DNA of 30,772 nt, from positions 1-30,772 of the forward strand of contig JBBQVN010000032.1 of the NCBI GenBank assembly GCA_038211475.1, read 5' to 3'. Numbering within the stretch: position 1 is the stretch's first letter; the number at the start of each line of letters is the position of its first letter. Positions 1 through 7,945 of this stretch are shown in pieces. The position numbers and the translations under genes were made by a program. This DNA comes from JANYBT01 sp038211475. Its GTDB lineage: Bacteria; Acidobacteriota; Terriglobia; Terriglobales; Acidobacteriaceae. Below the pieces are notes generated by a model. That model ran no database searches. It saw only the letters and a list, made by a program, of their open reading frames with translations, and had not been told where the DNA came from.

Positions 1-822
1 GTGCGGATTGGGGTGAACTGGGGCTCGCTCGATCAGGTACTGCTAACCAAGATGATGGACGAGAACTCGCTGCTGCCGGAACCGCTGGAGGCGCGCGAAG
101 TCACCATGGAAGCGATGGTGGTCAGCGCCTTGAACTCCGCGGCGCTGGCAGAAAAATACGGCTTGCGCCCGGACCAGATCATCCTGAGCGCCAAGGTGAG
201 CGGGGTGCAGGACTTGATTGACGTGTACCGCTCGCTCGCGGCACGTTGCGTTTACCCGCTGCACCTGGGACTGACGGAAGCGGGCATGGGCGCGAAGGGA
301 ATCGTGGCTTCCGCGGCGGCTCTCGGCGTGGTGCTGCAGGAAGGCATCGGCGATACCATTCGAGTATCGCTGACTCCCGCGCCTGGCGGAGATCGTACCG
401 AAGAAGTGCGTGTAGGCCAGCAGATCCTGCAGTCGCTCGGCATTCGCAGCTTCACTCCGCAAGTGACTGCCTGTCCCGGTTGCGGCCGTACCACCAGCAC
501 CTTCTTCCAGGAAATGGCGCAACAGATTCAAACTTACCTGCGGGAGCAGATGCCTATCTGGAAGGGGCACTACAACGGCGTGGAAGAAATGAAAGTGGCG
601 GTGATGGGATGCATCGTCAACGGGCCTGGAGAGTCAAAGCACGCCAGCCTGGGCATTTCGCTGCCGGGTACTGCGGAAGATCCTAAGGCTCCGGTGTATG
701 TGGACGGCCGCTTGTTCACGACCCTGAAAGGCGACAAGATCATTGACGAGTTCCGCCACATTCTCGACGAGTACGTGGAATCGCATTACGCCCCGAAAGA
801 AGCGGAAGTGGTTCGCGGGTAG
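1..822 (+). CDS. ispG: 4-hydroxy-3-methylbut-2-enyl diphosphate synthase (IspG/GcpE), C-terminal part
   Basis: This is the [4Fe-4S] enzyme of the MEP isoprenoid pathway that reduces methylerythritol cyclodiphosphate to HMBPP. The gene enters from the left edge: the first visible residues (RIGVNWGSL) correspond to roughly residue 140-150 of the usual ~370-residue enzyme, so the GTG at position 1 is an internal codon, not the start. The cluster-binding region is complete. CPGC gives Cys158 and Cys161, and MGCIVNGPGE gives Cys204 and the ligand Glu211, all in local numbering. The C-terminal tail (about 60 residues after the last Cys) is of normal length. It converges on the XRE-type gene. Identity is secure from these motifs; only the N-terminal TIM-barrel half is outside the window. 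Confidence 0.95.
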   Translation: MRIGVNWGSLDQVLLTKMMDENSLLPEPLEAREVTMEAMVVSALNSAALAEKYGLRPDQIILSAKVSGVQDLIDVYRSLAARCVYPLHLGLTEAGMGAKGIVASAAALGVVLQEGIGDTIRVSLTPAPGGDRTEEVRVGQQILQSLGIRSFTPQVTACPGCGRTTSTFFQEMAQQIQTYLREQMPIWKGHYNGVEEMKVAVMGCIVNGPGESKHASLGISLPGTAEDPKAPVYVDGRLFTTLKGDKIIDEFRHILDEYVESHYAPKEAEVVRG

Positions 823-873
823 AAAGTAGTGAGGATGTGCTGGGCCTGCGTCCGTCATCCCCTCGGCCACACC

Positions 874-904
874 AAGAAAAAGCCGCAGCCTTTCGGCCAC
901 GGCT
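874..904 (-). terminator. Rho-independent terminator of the zinc-ribbon/XRE gene
   Basis: Read on the minus strand, a 10-bp stem (AGCCGTGGCC with GGCTGCGGCT, two G-U pairs) closes a GAAA tetraloop and is followed by a short U-run (TTTTTC). It lies about 50 nt past the stop codon of the minus-strand regulator and faces the end of ispG. Confidence 0.7.
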
Positions 905-956
905 CCCTCGGTTGGTGGTGCCCGGAAAACTCTTGTAGGACGAAACCCAGGAACGG

Positions 957-1496
957 CTAGGAACTCTGCTGAAGCCGCGTGGTCATTTCCCTGACCTGCG
1001 CCGTGATGCTGGACATCTGGGACGGCGTCAGTTGCGAGACGAAGGGAAGAATCTCTGCGACGAAGTCGTCCTCTACCAAAGCCCGCAGTCCTTCCGTCAC
1101 TTTGATTTCGCTACCAGTCAACAATTGGGGTAGAGTCACTTCCAAGGCTCGCGCCAGCCGCTCCAAAGAGGAAAGAGTAGGAGTCGCTTTCTTGTTTTCG
1201 ATTTTTGAGACGTAAGTGCGAGGCACTCCCATCCGCGCCGCCAGTTGCCGCTGGCTTAATCCAATGCCGAGGCGGAAGTTCTTGATGGTGGTGGCGAGTC
1301 CCAAGTGGCCCTGGGAAACATTCGCCGCAGCGATGGACGGTTCCAGGGGTTGAGGCATAGCTGCAACCGGCTCTTCTTTATCGAGACAGTCGTGGCACCG
1401 CCGGCAGGTATTATTGAATGGACGGAATTGCACCAGATCACAGCGATCACAGCGAACCACTTCCCGTGAATCCACGGGAGCCAGAATAGTGGCCAT
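957..1496 (-). CDS. Zinc-ribbon plus XRE-family helix-turn-helix regulator
   Basis: A 179-residue DNA-binding protein. Residues 16-37 contain CDRC followed by CRRCHDC, a Cys-rich pattern suited to binding one zinc ion. Residues about 68-125 form a classic XRE/Cro-CI helix-turn-helix (LSQRQLAARMGVPRTYVSKIENKKATPTLSSLERLARAL). The last 50 residues look helical and may be a small effector or dimerisation part. ATG at 1496 is the only start that keeps the zinc ribbon; no strong ribosome-binding site is visible. It is divergent from the HD-domain gene across a 158-bp gap, so the two may share a control region. The target genes and signal cannot be told from the sequence. Confidence 0.85.
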   Translation of the reverse strand: MATILAPVDSREVVRCDRCDLVQFRPFNNTCRRCHDCLDKEEPVAAMPQPLEPSIAAANVSQGHLGLATTIKNFRLGIGLSQRQLAARMGVPRTYVSKIENKKATPTLSSLERLARALEVTLPQLLTGSEIKVTEGLRALVEDDFVAEILPFVSQLTPSQMSSITAQVREMTTRLQQSS

Positions 1497-1598
1497 GGTT
1501 TATGGGAGGGCCAGAGCAGCGCTCCGAACGACTACTCTGGTAATGTCCTCCATTCGGCCTGTGGAAGTCAAGCAGAAAGATACGGTTACGGGGACTTC

Positions 1599-1604
1599 TT
1601 GACA
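1599..1604 (+). promoter_or_regulatory. Possible -35 element (TTGACA) for the HD-domain gene
   Basis: A perfect TTGACA lies 50 nt upstream of the HD gene's ATG in the divergent spacer. No convincing -10 hexamer follows at 16-18 nt, so this is only a weak promoter candidate. Confidence 0.25.
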
Positions 1605-1654
1605 GGTGCGATTCAGCAGCAAGTGCGAAACCCTTGCGAAAACAGGAGAAGAAC

Positions 1655-2248
1655 ATGCACAGTCGCCCATCAGCATGGGGGTTACTAGTTGAGTTCACCC
1701 AGTCAGAAAGTTTGCGCAAGCACGCGCTTGCGGTCGAGGCGTGCATGCGGGCCTGCGCCACGAAGTTCGGCAGCGGGTCGGAGGAGGAGGTGGAATTATG
1801 GGGGCTGGTGGGCCTGATCCACGACTTCGACTACGAAAAATATCCAACTGCGGAGGAGCATCCGTACAAGGGGAATGAAATTCTGCGAGAGCGAGGGTAT
1901 TCGGAAGAAGTACGGCGCGCGATCATGTCGCACGCCGAGTATACCGGCGTGGCGCGGGTGACGCCCATGGAGAAAGCGCTGTTTGCCTGCGACGAGCTCG
2001 CTGGCTTCATTACTGCTTGCGCGTTGGTGAAGCCCGGCAAGTCGCTGGCGGAGGTTGAGGCTAAGTCGGTTCGAAAGAAAATGAAAGACAAAGCTTTCGC
2101 CCGCAGTGTAAGTCGGGACGACATTACGATCGGTGCGGCAGCACTAGGTGTGGATTTGGAAGAGCACATCGCGTTTTGCATTGAGGCGATGAAGGGGATC
2201 GCGGCGGATTTGGGGTTGGCGGGAAGTGCGGCGCAAGGGAATACTTGA
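1655..2248 (+). CDS. HD-domain metal-dependent phosphohydrolase-like protein
   Basis: A 197-residue soluble protein of the HD superfamily. The metal-binding pattern is visible: His23 (RKHALAVE), His56-Asp57 (GLIHDFDYEKYP), His69 and His93 (MSHAEYTG). These are spaced as in stand-alone HD/HDIG hydrolases that act on nucleotides or other phosphoesters. The frame is open from a TTG at 1634, but the ATG at 1655 is preceded by AGGAG six bases away and is the better start. The gene is single, divergent from the XRE regulator and convergent with the TPR regulator (35-bp gap). The substrate is unknown; homologues are often annotated simply as HDIG-domain proteins. Confidence 0.8.
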   Translation: MHSRPSAWGLLVEFTQSESLRKHALAVEACMRACATKFGSGSEEEVELWGLVGLIHDFDYEKYPTAEEHPYKGNEILRERGYSEEVRRAIMSHAEYTGVARVTPMEKALFACDELAGFITACALVKPGKSLAEVEAKSVRKKMKDKAFARSVSRDDITIGAAALGVDLEEHIAFCIEAMKGIAADLGLAGSAAQGNT

Positions 2249-2283
2249 GCCCATGTTTGGGGCTGGGCGGGCGGGGTGGAAGA

Positions 2284-3717
2284 TTACCCCGTGGGGGTTG
2301 ATGTCGATTCGGCGACCATGGCGCGAAACTCGGGCATATCGTGGAGAATCTGCAAAGACTGATCCACACGGAAATTGATGAGGGCAGGTTCGTGCCGGTC
2401 GTGCGCGATCTGCAAATAGCGCATGGCCTCGACGCGATTGCCGACCATCGCATAGGCCTGAGCCACATAGTAGGCGTTTTCCCGGCTTTGTTCATAGAGC
2501 TGCTTGCGGGCTCGCAAGATGCCCTGGAACATTCCCGGTGTGCCGCCGACTGCAAAGCCAAGTTCGGCCGCGCGTTGGACGACTTGCTCGCGCGCATCGG
2601 GCACCAGTTGCGCCACGATTTTCCACTCCGCCAGCGAGTTGCGATAGTCCTTCTGTAGCATGTAGATCCCCTCCAGATAGCGATGAGGAGATATAAATGC
2701 GGGTTCGGCGGACTCAAGTTGCTTCAGCAGTGAAATAGCTGCCTCTGGCTGGCCATAGTTGAAAAGAATCAGACCCCGGTCGGCGAGAATCGAGCGCGAG
2801 GAAGGGTCAAGCTTTTGCGCCTGATCAATCTCCCGGAGGGCTTCGTCGGGACGAGAGAGAGTGAGCAGGAAGGTGGCATACCATTGGTGGGCGACCGCAT
2901 AGTTGGGATCCAGGGCCAGAGCGCGTTTGAACTCTCGTTCCGCGGTCACGGGATCGCGGTTCCAGTAGAACGTCGGAAAAGCAAGTGAAGTGTGGGCTTC
3001 GGCGGAGGTATCGTCAAGCTCAACAGCTTTCCTCGCCGCAGCCAAGGCCTTGGGAAATGCCTCCGATTCCGGCATGGCCGAATATTCGCGCAGCAAGTTG
3101 TAGCAGTCCGCGAGGCCCACGTAGGGCTTGGCGTAACCCGGGTCTTTGACACTGGCTTGGGTGAAATAGCCCACGGCCTTCTCCAAGTCTTGGCGGGTGC
3201 GCTTGTTCCAGTAGTAGCGCCCGGTCAAGTAGAGCTGTTCGGCCTCGGGGTTCGCCGCGGTCGAGGGCACGGGGGAAGCCCCCAAGGAAGTTGCGGCCTG
3301 GGTACGCAGGTGCGGGCTGTGGCGTTGAAATTCAAGTCGGAAGATGACACCGACAAGCACTACCAGCATGGCCATACTGGCCAGCACGATCCAAAGTCGA
3401 GCCTTGCGCCCGCCGGACGGAGAGCGAAACTCCGCCAACGTTGGTACCCCGGGATCAGGGGCAGGCAGCTCCGGAGTCTCCAGCGGCGTCTGTCTCTCCA
3501 TCACCAGGAGTTCCGCTGGCCGGGGGACTTTTCGCCATTGGGAAAGCTCATCGGTGTAGGCATACACTCTGCCTTTGGCTCCCGGGAGGCGGTGAACGGG
3601 AAGGCCCAAGGTTTTTTCCCACCGGTTGACAGTTCTTTCGTCACGGCTGAAAAATGCCGCAATTTCTTTCCAGGAATTCAGTCGCTGGCCGGATTTGGAT
3701 GGATCACTGGCGGGCAT
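2284..3717 (-). CDS. Membrane-anchored HTH regulator with C-terminal TPR repeats
   Basis: A 477-residue protein with three parts. Residues about 12-62 are a MerR/excisionase-like winged HTH (LNSWKEIAAFFSRDERTVNRWEK ... VYAYTDELSQW). Residues about 108-126 are a single hydrophobic membrane span. Residues about 155-465 are at least five TPR units (for example DPGYAKPYVGLADCYNLL and DPNYAVAHQWYATFLL). This layout is very common in Acidobacteriota and suggests a membrane-bound DNA-binding sensor whose periplasmic TPR domain binds a protein. It is divergent from the secreted GloVer/TIG gene. Its ATG directly abuts three TGTCGGG repeats that also precede the duplicated second secreted-protein gene, so it is the natural candidate regulator of both. 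That link is inference. Confidence 0.85.
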   Translation of the reverse strand: MPASDPSKSGQRLNSWKEIAAFFSRDERTVNRWEKTLGLPVHRLPGAKGRVYAYTDELSQWRKVPRPAELLVMERQTPLETPELPAPDPGVPTLAEFRSPSGGRKARLWIVLASMAMLVVLVGVIFRLEFQRHSPHLRTQAATSLGASPVPSTAANPEAEQLYLTGRYYWNKRTRQDLEKAVGYFTQASVKDPGYAKPYVGLADCYNLLREYSAMPESEAFPKALAAARKAVELDDTSAEAHTSLAFPTFYWNRDPVTAEREFKRALALDPNYAVAHQWYATFLLTLSRPDEALREIDQAQKLDPSSRSILADRGLILFNYGQPEAAISLLKQLESAEPAFISPHRYLEGIYMLQKDYRNSLAEWKIVAQLVPDAREQVVQRAAELGFAVGGTPGMFQGILRARKQLYEQSRENAYYVAQAYAMVGNRVEAMRYLQIAHDRHEPALINFRVDQSLQILHDMPEFRAMVAESTSTPTG

Positions 3718-3743
3718 GTCGGGAAGTGTCGGGTCGTGTCGGG
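3717..3743. promoter_or_regulatory. Three helically phased TGTCGGG repeats (putative operator), copy A
   Basis: TGTCGGG occurs at 3717-3723, 3727-3733 and 3737-3743, exactly 10 bp apart and therefore on one face of the helix. On the minus strand these are CCCGACA repeats directly before the ATG of the HTH-TPR gene. On the plus strand they lie about 140-160 bp upstream of the secreted-protein gene. A possible minus-strand -10 (TATAAC, 3743-3748) overlaps the third repeat. The same array is kept perfectly in copy B. Confidence 0.55.
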
Positions 3744-3879
3744 TTATACCTATTGCTGGGGGGAGGGGTTCCAGTCAAGTATACGGGAACAGGGCGCGGT
3801 CCACAATCGCCTTCGCCGCCACGCTCCGGGGAAATGAGCCCCACAATTCGCTTCACTGGTTGAAATCAGGAGATCACAC

Positions 3880-5745
3880 ATGCGCTCTACGCTCCCTAAG
3901 TCTGTTGTTTTCGCCGTCACCTTCGCCTTGCTCGCCGTTCCGAATCTGGCCTTGGCGCAGACGTACAGCGTCGTAACCAATCTGCTTACCACCGGCATCA
4001 CCAGTCCCTCCAGTCCGGCTAACATTGCCCAGGGTCGCGACGGTAATCTGTATTCGTCCGGTAACGGCGGCGGTGCTTTCAACAATGGCGGCATTTATTC
4101 CGTCACCCCGGGCGGCGTGTACAACACCTTTTGGAGCGTGCCATCCATTGACCTCGGCGAGTACGGCGGGGTCAATCTAGGGACAGACGGTTCTTTCTAT
4201 GGCGTCTTAGCCCAACGCGGCATCAACGGCAGCGGCACTGCTTTCAAGCTGAGCTCCACTGGCGTGGAAACGATTTTGCATAGCTTTTCCGACACCGGCG
4301 ACGGAGGAAGCCCCGTTGCCCCACCTGTGCAAGCTGCCGACGGCAACTACTATGGCGTGACCCAAGGTGCGCCGTTTTTTCCTTCCCCCACCATGTACAA
4401 GATCACGGCCGCTGGGGTCTTCAGCACGGTTCATACTTTTAACAATTCCACCGAGGGTTACAACATCAGCGCCGGCCTGATTCAAGGCACGGATGGCAAT
4501 CTCTACGGTTGCACCAATTCCGGCGGATCGGGCACTGCCGGTACCATCTTCAAAATCACGACCAGCGGCGTGGTCACCGTGCTTCATGCCTTCACCGGTT
4601 TGTCGGACGGCAACGCTTGCTCCTACAGTCTGGTGCAAGGAACCGATGGCAAACTCTACGGCACCGCTGGGGCGGGCACCTTTGGCGCGGGTGTAATCTT
4701 CAAAATTACGACATCTGGATCCTATTCGACCATCCACCAGATTAATGGCACGACAGAAGGCTTTGGGATCCGATCCGGCGTTTCGCAAGCGAGCGATGGC
4801 AACTTTTACGGGGTCACGCAAAACCAAGGCAGTGCGACCAATGGCACCCTCTACAAGGTCACGTCTACCGGCACCTATACGGTGGTACACAACTTCGACT
4901 CGCCCACGGGAGACATCCCATCGTCCACCCCATTTCAGCACACCAACGGAATCCTGTATGGATCGACGCTGTCGGGCGGCAGCGGCGCGAACGCTGGGAA
5001 CGGAGTGTTTTACAGCCTCAACATCAGCGCTGCGCCATTTGCCAAATTGCTGACGAAGTCTGGCAGGGTGGGCTCTACGGTGGAAATTCTTGGACAAGGC
5101 TTCACCGGTTCTACCAAAGTGACGTTCGGTGGCGTCAGCGCTACCAGTTTCAGCGTCAGCTCAGACACTTACATGACGGCCAACGTGCCTACGGGAGCCA
5201 AGACGGGAACCGTGACCGTGACCCGTCCCAGCGGAGCACTAAGCACTCTGGTGCAGTTCAAGATTCTTCCCACCATCAGCAGCATCACACCCACCAGCGG
5301 AGTAATCGGGACGCTCGTTACGGTGAATGGTACCGGGCTGACGCAGGCCACCAAAGTGACAGTGGGCGGAGTGACTGCGACCAGCTTCACCGTAGTCTCC
5401 GACAGCAAGATCACGGTGACGGTACCCAGCGCTGCGAAGACCGGCAAGATCGCGGTGACCACGACGGGCGGGGTAGCCACGAGTGCGACTACGTTTAACG
5501 TGACGCCGATGATCAGCAGCTTCACGCCGACCAGCGGGCCGGTAGGAACGGTGGTCACAATTAGCGGCACGGGGCTGACCCAAACCACCAAAGTCACTTT
5601 CAACGGAGTGACGGCGACGGCGTTCACCGTGGTTTCAGATACTCAGGTGAATGCAACCGTACCCACCGGCGCCACGACTGGCAAGATCGCAGTCACCAGC
5701 ACCGGCGGAACCGCCACCAGCGCGACTAACTTCACGGTGAATTAA
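3880..5745 (+). CDS. Secreted GloVer-repeat / triple IPT-TIG protein, copy A
   Basis: A 621-residue exported protein. Residues 1-26 are a Sec signal peptide (KSVVFAVTFALLAVPNLALAQ). Residues about 27-385 hold seven Gloeo_Verruco-type repeats, each ending in a motif like GTDGNLYG (QGRDGNLYS, GTDGSFYG, AADGNYYG, GTDGNLYG, GTDGKLYG, ASDGNFYG, HTNGILYG); seven units fit a beta-propeller. Three IPT/TIG immunoglobulin-like domains follow at about 388-463, 464-542 and 543-621 (FTPTSGPVGTVVTISGTGLTQTTKVTFNG). No catalytic residues or membrane anchor were recognised, so a role in adhesion or polymer binding outside the cell is plausible but unproven. ATG 3880 follows a good AGGAG. It ends in a strong terminator and is paralogous to the next plus-strand gene. 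Confidence 0.9.
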   Translation: MRSTLPKSVVFAVTFALLAVPNLALAQTYSVVTNLLTTGITSPSSPANIAQGRDGNLYSSGNGGGAFNNGGIYSVTPGGVYNTFWSVPSIDLGEYGGVNLGTDGSFYGVLAQRGINGSGTAFKLSSTGVETILHSFSDTGDGGSPVAPPVQAADGNYYGVTQGAPFFPSPTMYKITAAGVFSTVHTFNNSTEGYNISAGLIQGTDGNLYGCTNSGGSGTAGTIFKITTSGVVTVLHAFTGLSDGNACSYSLVQGTDGKLYGTAGAGTFGAGVIFKITTSGSYSTIHQINGTTEGFGIRSGVSQASDGNFYGVTQNQGSATNGTLYKVTSTGTYTVVHNFDSPTGDIPSSTPFQHTNGILYGSTLSGGSGANAGNGVFYSLNISAAPFAKLLTKSGRVGSTVEILGQGFTGSTKVTFGGVSATSFSVSSDTYMTANVPTGAKTGTVTVTRPSGALSTLVQFKILPTISSITPTSGVIGTLVTVNGTGLTQATKVTVGGVTATSFTVVSDSKITVTVPSAAKTGKIAVTTTGGVATSATTFNVTPMISSFTPTSGPVGTVVTISGTGLTQTTKVTFNGVTATAFTVVSDTQVNATVPTGATTGKIAVTSTGGTATSATNFTVN

Positions 5746-5778
5746 GGAAGTTCGAAACTGAACGAAGATCTCTGGCTG

Positions 5779-5809
5779 GCCCCTGCGTGGATAGCAGGGG
5801 CTGTTTTTT
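5779..5809 (+). terminator. Rho-independent terminator after secreted-protein gene A
   Basis: GCCCCTGC and GCAGGGGC form a perfect 8-bp stem around a 7-nt loop, followed by TGTTTTTT, about 35 nt after the stop codon. The same hairpin follows the paralogous gene, as expected from the tandem duplication. Confidence 0.9.
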
Positions 5810-5811
5810 CG

Positions 5812-5944
5812 CTACCCTAGCAGCTGTGCCAACTCGCCGCTGGCCAGCAGGCTGCTGAGGCGCTCGAAGTCCAGATACATTGCACGATCCTTGTCCATGG
5901 TGGGTCACACCGCGCGGATGGCGGCATGGGCCGGCTTCGAGATC
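5812..5944 (-). pseudogene. Relic of the hutH 3' end
   Basis: This minus-strand fragment matches the last ~45 codons of the intact hutH (its first ~145 bases counted from the stop codon). The frame reads MDKDRAMYLDFERLSSLLAS followed by GELAQLLG and the same stop, against GKLAQVLR in the intact gene. A TGC codon in the intact gene is TGA here (AIRAV*PTMDKD), so it is not translatable as part of a longer protein. The similarity breaks off near 5944. It is the left-hand hutH scar of the tandem duplication and has no start of its own. Confidence 0.85.
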
Positions 5945-5955
5945 TTTTTCCTAGG

Positions 5956-6040
5956 GTTCTACGTCGCGGCTCACAAATTGCCGCAATTCCTTCGACTAAT
6001 TCAACCGCTGGCCGGATTTGGATGGGTCAGTTGCTGGCAT
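5956..6040 (-). pseudogene. Relic of the HTH-TPR regulator 5' end
   Basis: This fragment repeats the first codons of the HTH-TPR regulator (MPATDPSKSGQRLN against MPASDPSKSGQRLN). A small deletion then creates a stop right after Asn14. DNA similarity to the regulator gene continues to about 5956 and ends abruptly where the hutH relic begins. Together with that relic it marks the duplication junction to within about 12 bp. Confidence 0.85.
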
Positions 6041-6066
6041 GTCGGGAAGTGTCGGGTCGTGTCGGG
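6040..6066. promoter_or_regulatory. Three phased TGTCGGG repeats (putative operator), copy B
   Basis: TGTCGGG at 6040-6046, 6050-6056 and 6060-6066, with the same 10-bp period and the same AAG and TCG spacers as copy A. The array is intact although the adjoining coding relic is broken. It lies about 160 bp upstream of the second secreted-protein gene. Confidence 0.55.
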
Positions 6067-6223
6067 TTACACCTATTGCTGGGGGGAAGGTTCCGGGCAA
6101 GTATATGGGAACAAGGCGCGGCCCAACAATTGCCTTCGCCAGCCACTCTTCGGGGAAACGAGTCCCCCCACAATTCGCTTCACTGGTTGAAAACAATCGA
6201 AAACACATTTCCAAGGAGAAAAC

Positions 6224-7879
6224 ATGCTGCAAACTCGCAAAACACTCTTGATGACGGCCTTGATGGCGCTCACGCTAACCTTCGCACCCAGAGCCGCTCA
6301 GGCGCAAACTTACACCGTGCTCAACAACTTCGGCATCATCGACCAGGGTTTCCCCGGGGGCCAAGTCACCCAAGGGCGCGATGGCAATCTTTACGGCATT
6401 ACCACTAACGATGGTGCAATCTATCGGATCACTCCCGCCGGAGTGGAAACCCTGCAGGTGGGTTCGATTGGCCATTTTAGTAATTGCTATAGCGGAATGA
6501 TTCTGGGCACGGATGGGAATTTTTATGGCACCTGTGAAGTCTTCGACGTCAACACCAATAACAACGGGGGGGTCTTCAAATTTACCCCTGGCACTAGCTC
6601 CGGAACCTTCACCATCCTGGCTAATTTTTCTTCGCCCGGTCAACTGCCCGGTCCGTTGATGCAGGCGGCAGATGGCAACCTCTACGGCGCCACCCAACTA
6701 GCCGGTACCTTCAACGCAGGAACCGCTTACAAAATCACTACCGCCGGAGTAATGACCACGATTCACAACTTTGTTGGTGGCCCGACTGAGCCCGCCCAGC
6801 CCACCCCAACGGCGCCGCTGATTCAAGCCAAAGACGGTAACTTGTATGGCACGGCGACGAACGGTTGCCACGCCAACAATTCCGGTTGCGTGTTCAAGAT
6901 GAGCACAGCCGGGGTCGTCACCATCATCGCCGATCTGAACCAAACCGGCAATTCATCCTATCCATACGCTGGTGTGATTCAGGGATCGGATGGACTTTTC
7001 TATGGCGCCACTCAACTCGGTAACCCGGTCGGAGCCAACGACGGAACCGTTTATAAGGTGACGGCGGCTGGCACTTACACCCTGCTGCATACGTTCAATG
7101 AAACGACCGACAATGGTGGCTTTCCTACCTCGGCGCTGATTCAGGCGACCGACGGGAATTTTTACAGCACCGCAAACGGCTGCTACGCCGGGGGCTGCCA
7201 ATCCGGAAACGTCTTTAAGGTCACCCCGAGGGGGGTGTATACCACGCTTACCGCATTGTCGCCCAGTCCGTGTACCAACAACGGATGCCTTCCCAGCGGC
7301 CCCGTCACCCAGCATACCAACGGCACCTTCTACGGGACCACCCAGCAGGGCGGCACGTTCGGCCATGGCGTCTTCTTCAGCCAAACAGTGAGCCCAGCGT
7401 TGGCAGCCTTTGTCAGCATCCAGCAGAAAAACGGCAACGTTGGCGCGACCGTCAACGTGCTGGGTCAAGGCTTCAATGGTGCGACCGCGGTGAAATTTGG
7501 CGGCGTTGCTGCCACCAGCTTCACTAAAGTTTCCGATACCTTCCTGACGGCGATCGTGCCGACAGGCGCAATCACCGGCAAAATTACCGTCACGGAAGGT
7601 GCAACCACGCTGACCTCGGCGCAAACCTACTCGGTGAAAGCAAAACTCACCAGCTTCACCCCGAGCAGTGGGCCAGTCGGCACCCTGGTGACCATCAACG
7701 GCACCGGGCTGAAGCAAGTCAGCAAAGTCACTTTCAACAACGTCACAGCTACCAGTTTCACAGTTGTCTCTGACTCCAAAGTCACAGCGACTGTCCCAAC
7801 CGGAGCCACCACCGGCAAGATTGTGGTGACGAACCCGGCTGGCACGGCCACCAGCGCGACTAGCTTCACGGTGAATTAA
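6224..7879 (+). CDS. Secreted GloVer-repeat / double IPT-TIG protein, copy B
   Basis: A 551-residue paralogue of the preceding secreted protein. Signal peptide at 1-28 (KTLLMTALMALTLTFAPRAAQAQ). Seven GloVer repeats follow at about 29-390, marked by QGRDGNLYG, GTDGNFYG, AADGNLYG, AKDGNLYG, GSDGLFYG, ATDGNFYS and HTNGTFYG. There are two IPT/TIG domains at about 395-472 and 473-551, one fewer than in copy A. Extra cysteine pairs (GCHANNSGC, GCYAGGC, CTNNGC) inside the propeller are absent from copy A and could be disulfides, so the copies have diverged in structure. ATG 6224 has an AAGGAG site six bases upstream. It lies alone between the duplicated control region and a terminator. Function is unknown; a surface or matrix role is inferred from the domain types. 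Confidence 0.9.
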   Translation: MLQTRKTLLMTALMALTLTFAPRAAQAQTYTVLNNFGIIDQGFPGGQVTQGRDGNLYGITTNDGAIYRITPAGVETLQVGSIGHFSNCYSGMILGTDGNFYGTCEVFDVNTNNNGGVFKFTPGTSSGTFTILANFSSPGQLPGPLMQAADGNLYGATQLAGTFNAGTAYKITTAGVMTTIHNFVGGPTEPAQPTPTAPLIQAKDGNLYGTATNGCHANNSGCVFKMSTAGVVTIIADLNQTGNSSYPYAGVIQGSDGLFYGATQLGNPVGANDGTVYKVTAAGTYTLLHTFNETTDNGGFPTSALIQATDGNFYSTANGCYAGGCQSGNVFKVTPRGVYTTLTALSPSPCTNNGCLPSGPVTQHTNGTFYGTTQQGGTFGHGVFFSQTVSPALAAFVSIQQKNGNVGATVNVLGQGFNGATAVKFGGVAATSFTKVSDTFLTAIVPTGAITGKITVTEGATTLTSAQTYSVKAKLTSFTPSSGPVGTLVTINGTGLKQVSKVTFNNVTATSFTVVSDSKVTATVPTGATTGKIVVTNPAGTATSATSFTVN

Positions 7880-7912
7880 GAGAGTTCGAAACTGTAGGAA
7901 AATCTCTGGCTG

Positions 7913-7943
7913 GCCCCTGCGGTGATAGCAGGGGCTTTTTTTT
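7913..7943 (+). terminator. Rho-independent terminator after secreted-protein gene B
   Basis: GCCCCTGC/GCAGGGGC stem of 8 bp, 7-nt loop and eight Ts, 34 nt past the stop. It ends two bases before the convergent hutH stop codon. Confidence 0.92.
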
Positions 7944-7945
7944 CG

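Larger units (their letters stand above)
3632..5950. repeat. Segmental tandem duplication, copy A
   Basis: This segment runs from inside the 5' end of the HTH-TPR gene, through the divergent control region, the first GloVer/TIG gene and its terminator, to a piece of the hutH 3' end. It is repeated in the same order as copy B (5956 to about 8090). The strongest similarity is at the ends: 3680-3870 matches 6005-6195, and 5746-5944 matches 7880-8090. The coding parts have diverged more. Confidence 0.85.
5746..6223. other. Intergenic spacer between the two secreted-protein genes
   Basis: This 478-bp stretch has no intact gene. In order it contains the terminator of copy A, the dead hutH 3' end, the duplication junction (5945-5956), the dead regulator 5' end, the TGTCGGG array, and a ~150-bp leader closely similar to 3744-3879. 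Confidence 0.8.

Noticed and set aside
43..570. Long minus-strand open frame opposite ispG
   Set aside because: It mirrors a GC-rich coding strand, has no family features, and ispG itself is certain.
4207..5097. 296-codon minus-strand open frame opposite secreted-protein gene A
   Set aside because: It is produced by the repetitive codon pattern of the GloVer repeats; a similar shadow frame (6953-7717) lies opposite copy B.
5779..5944. Mobile element between the secreted-protein genes
   Set aside because: No transposase, terminal inverted repeats or target duplication; the fragments are explained by a segmental tandem duplication.
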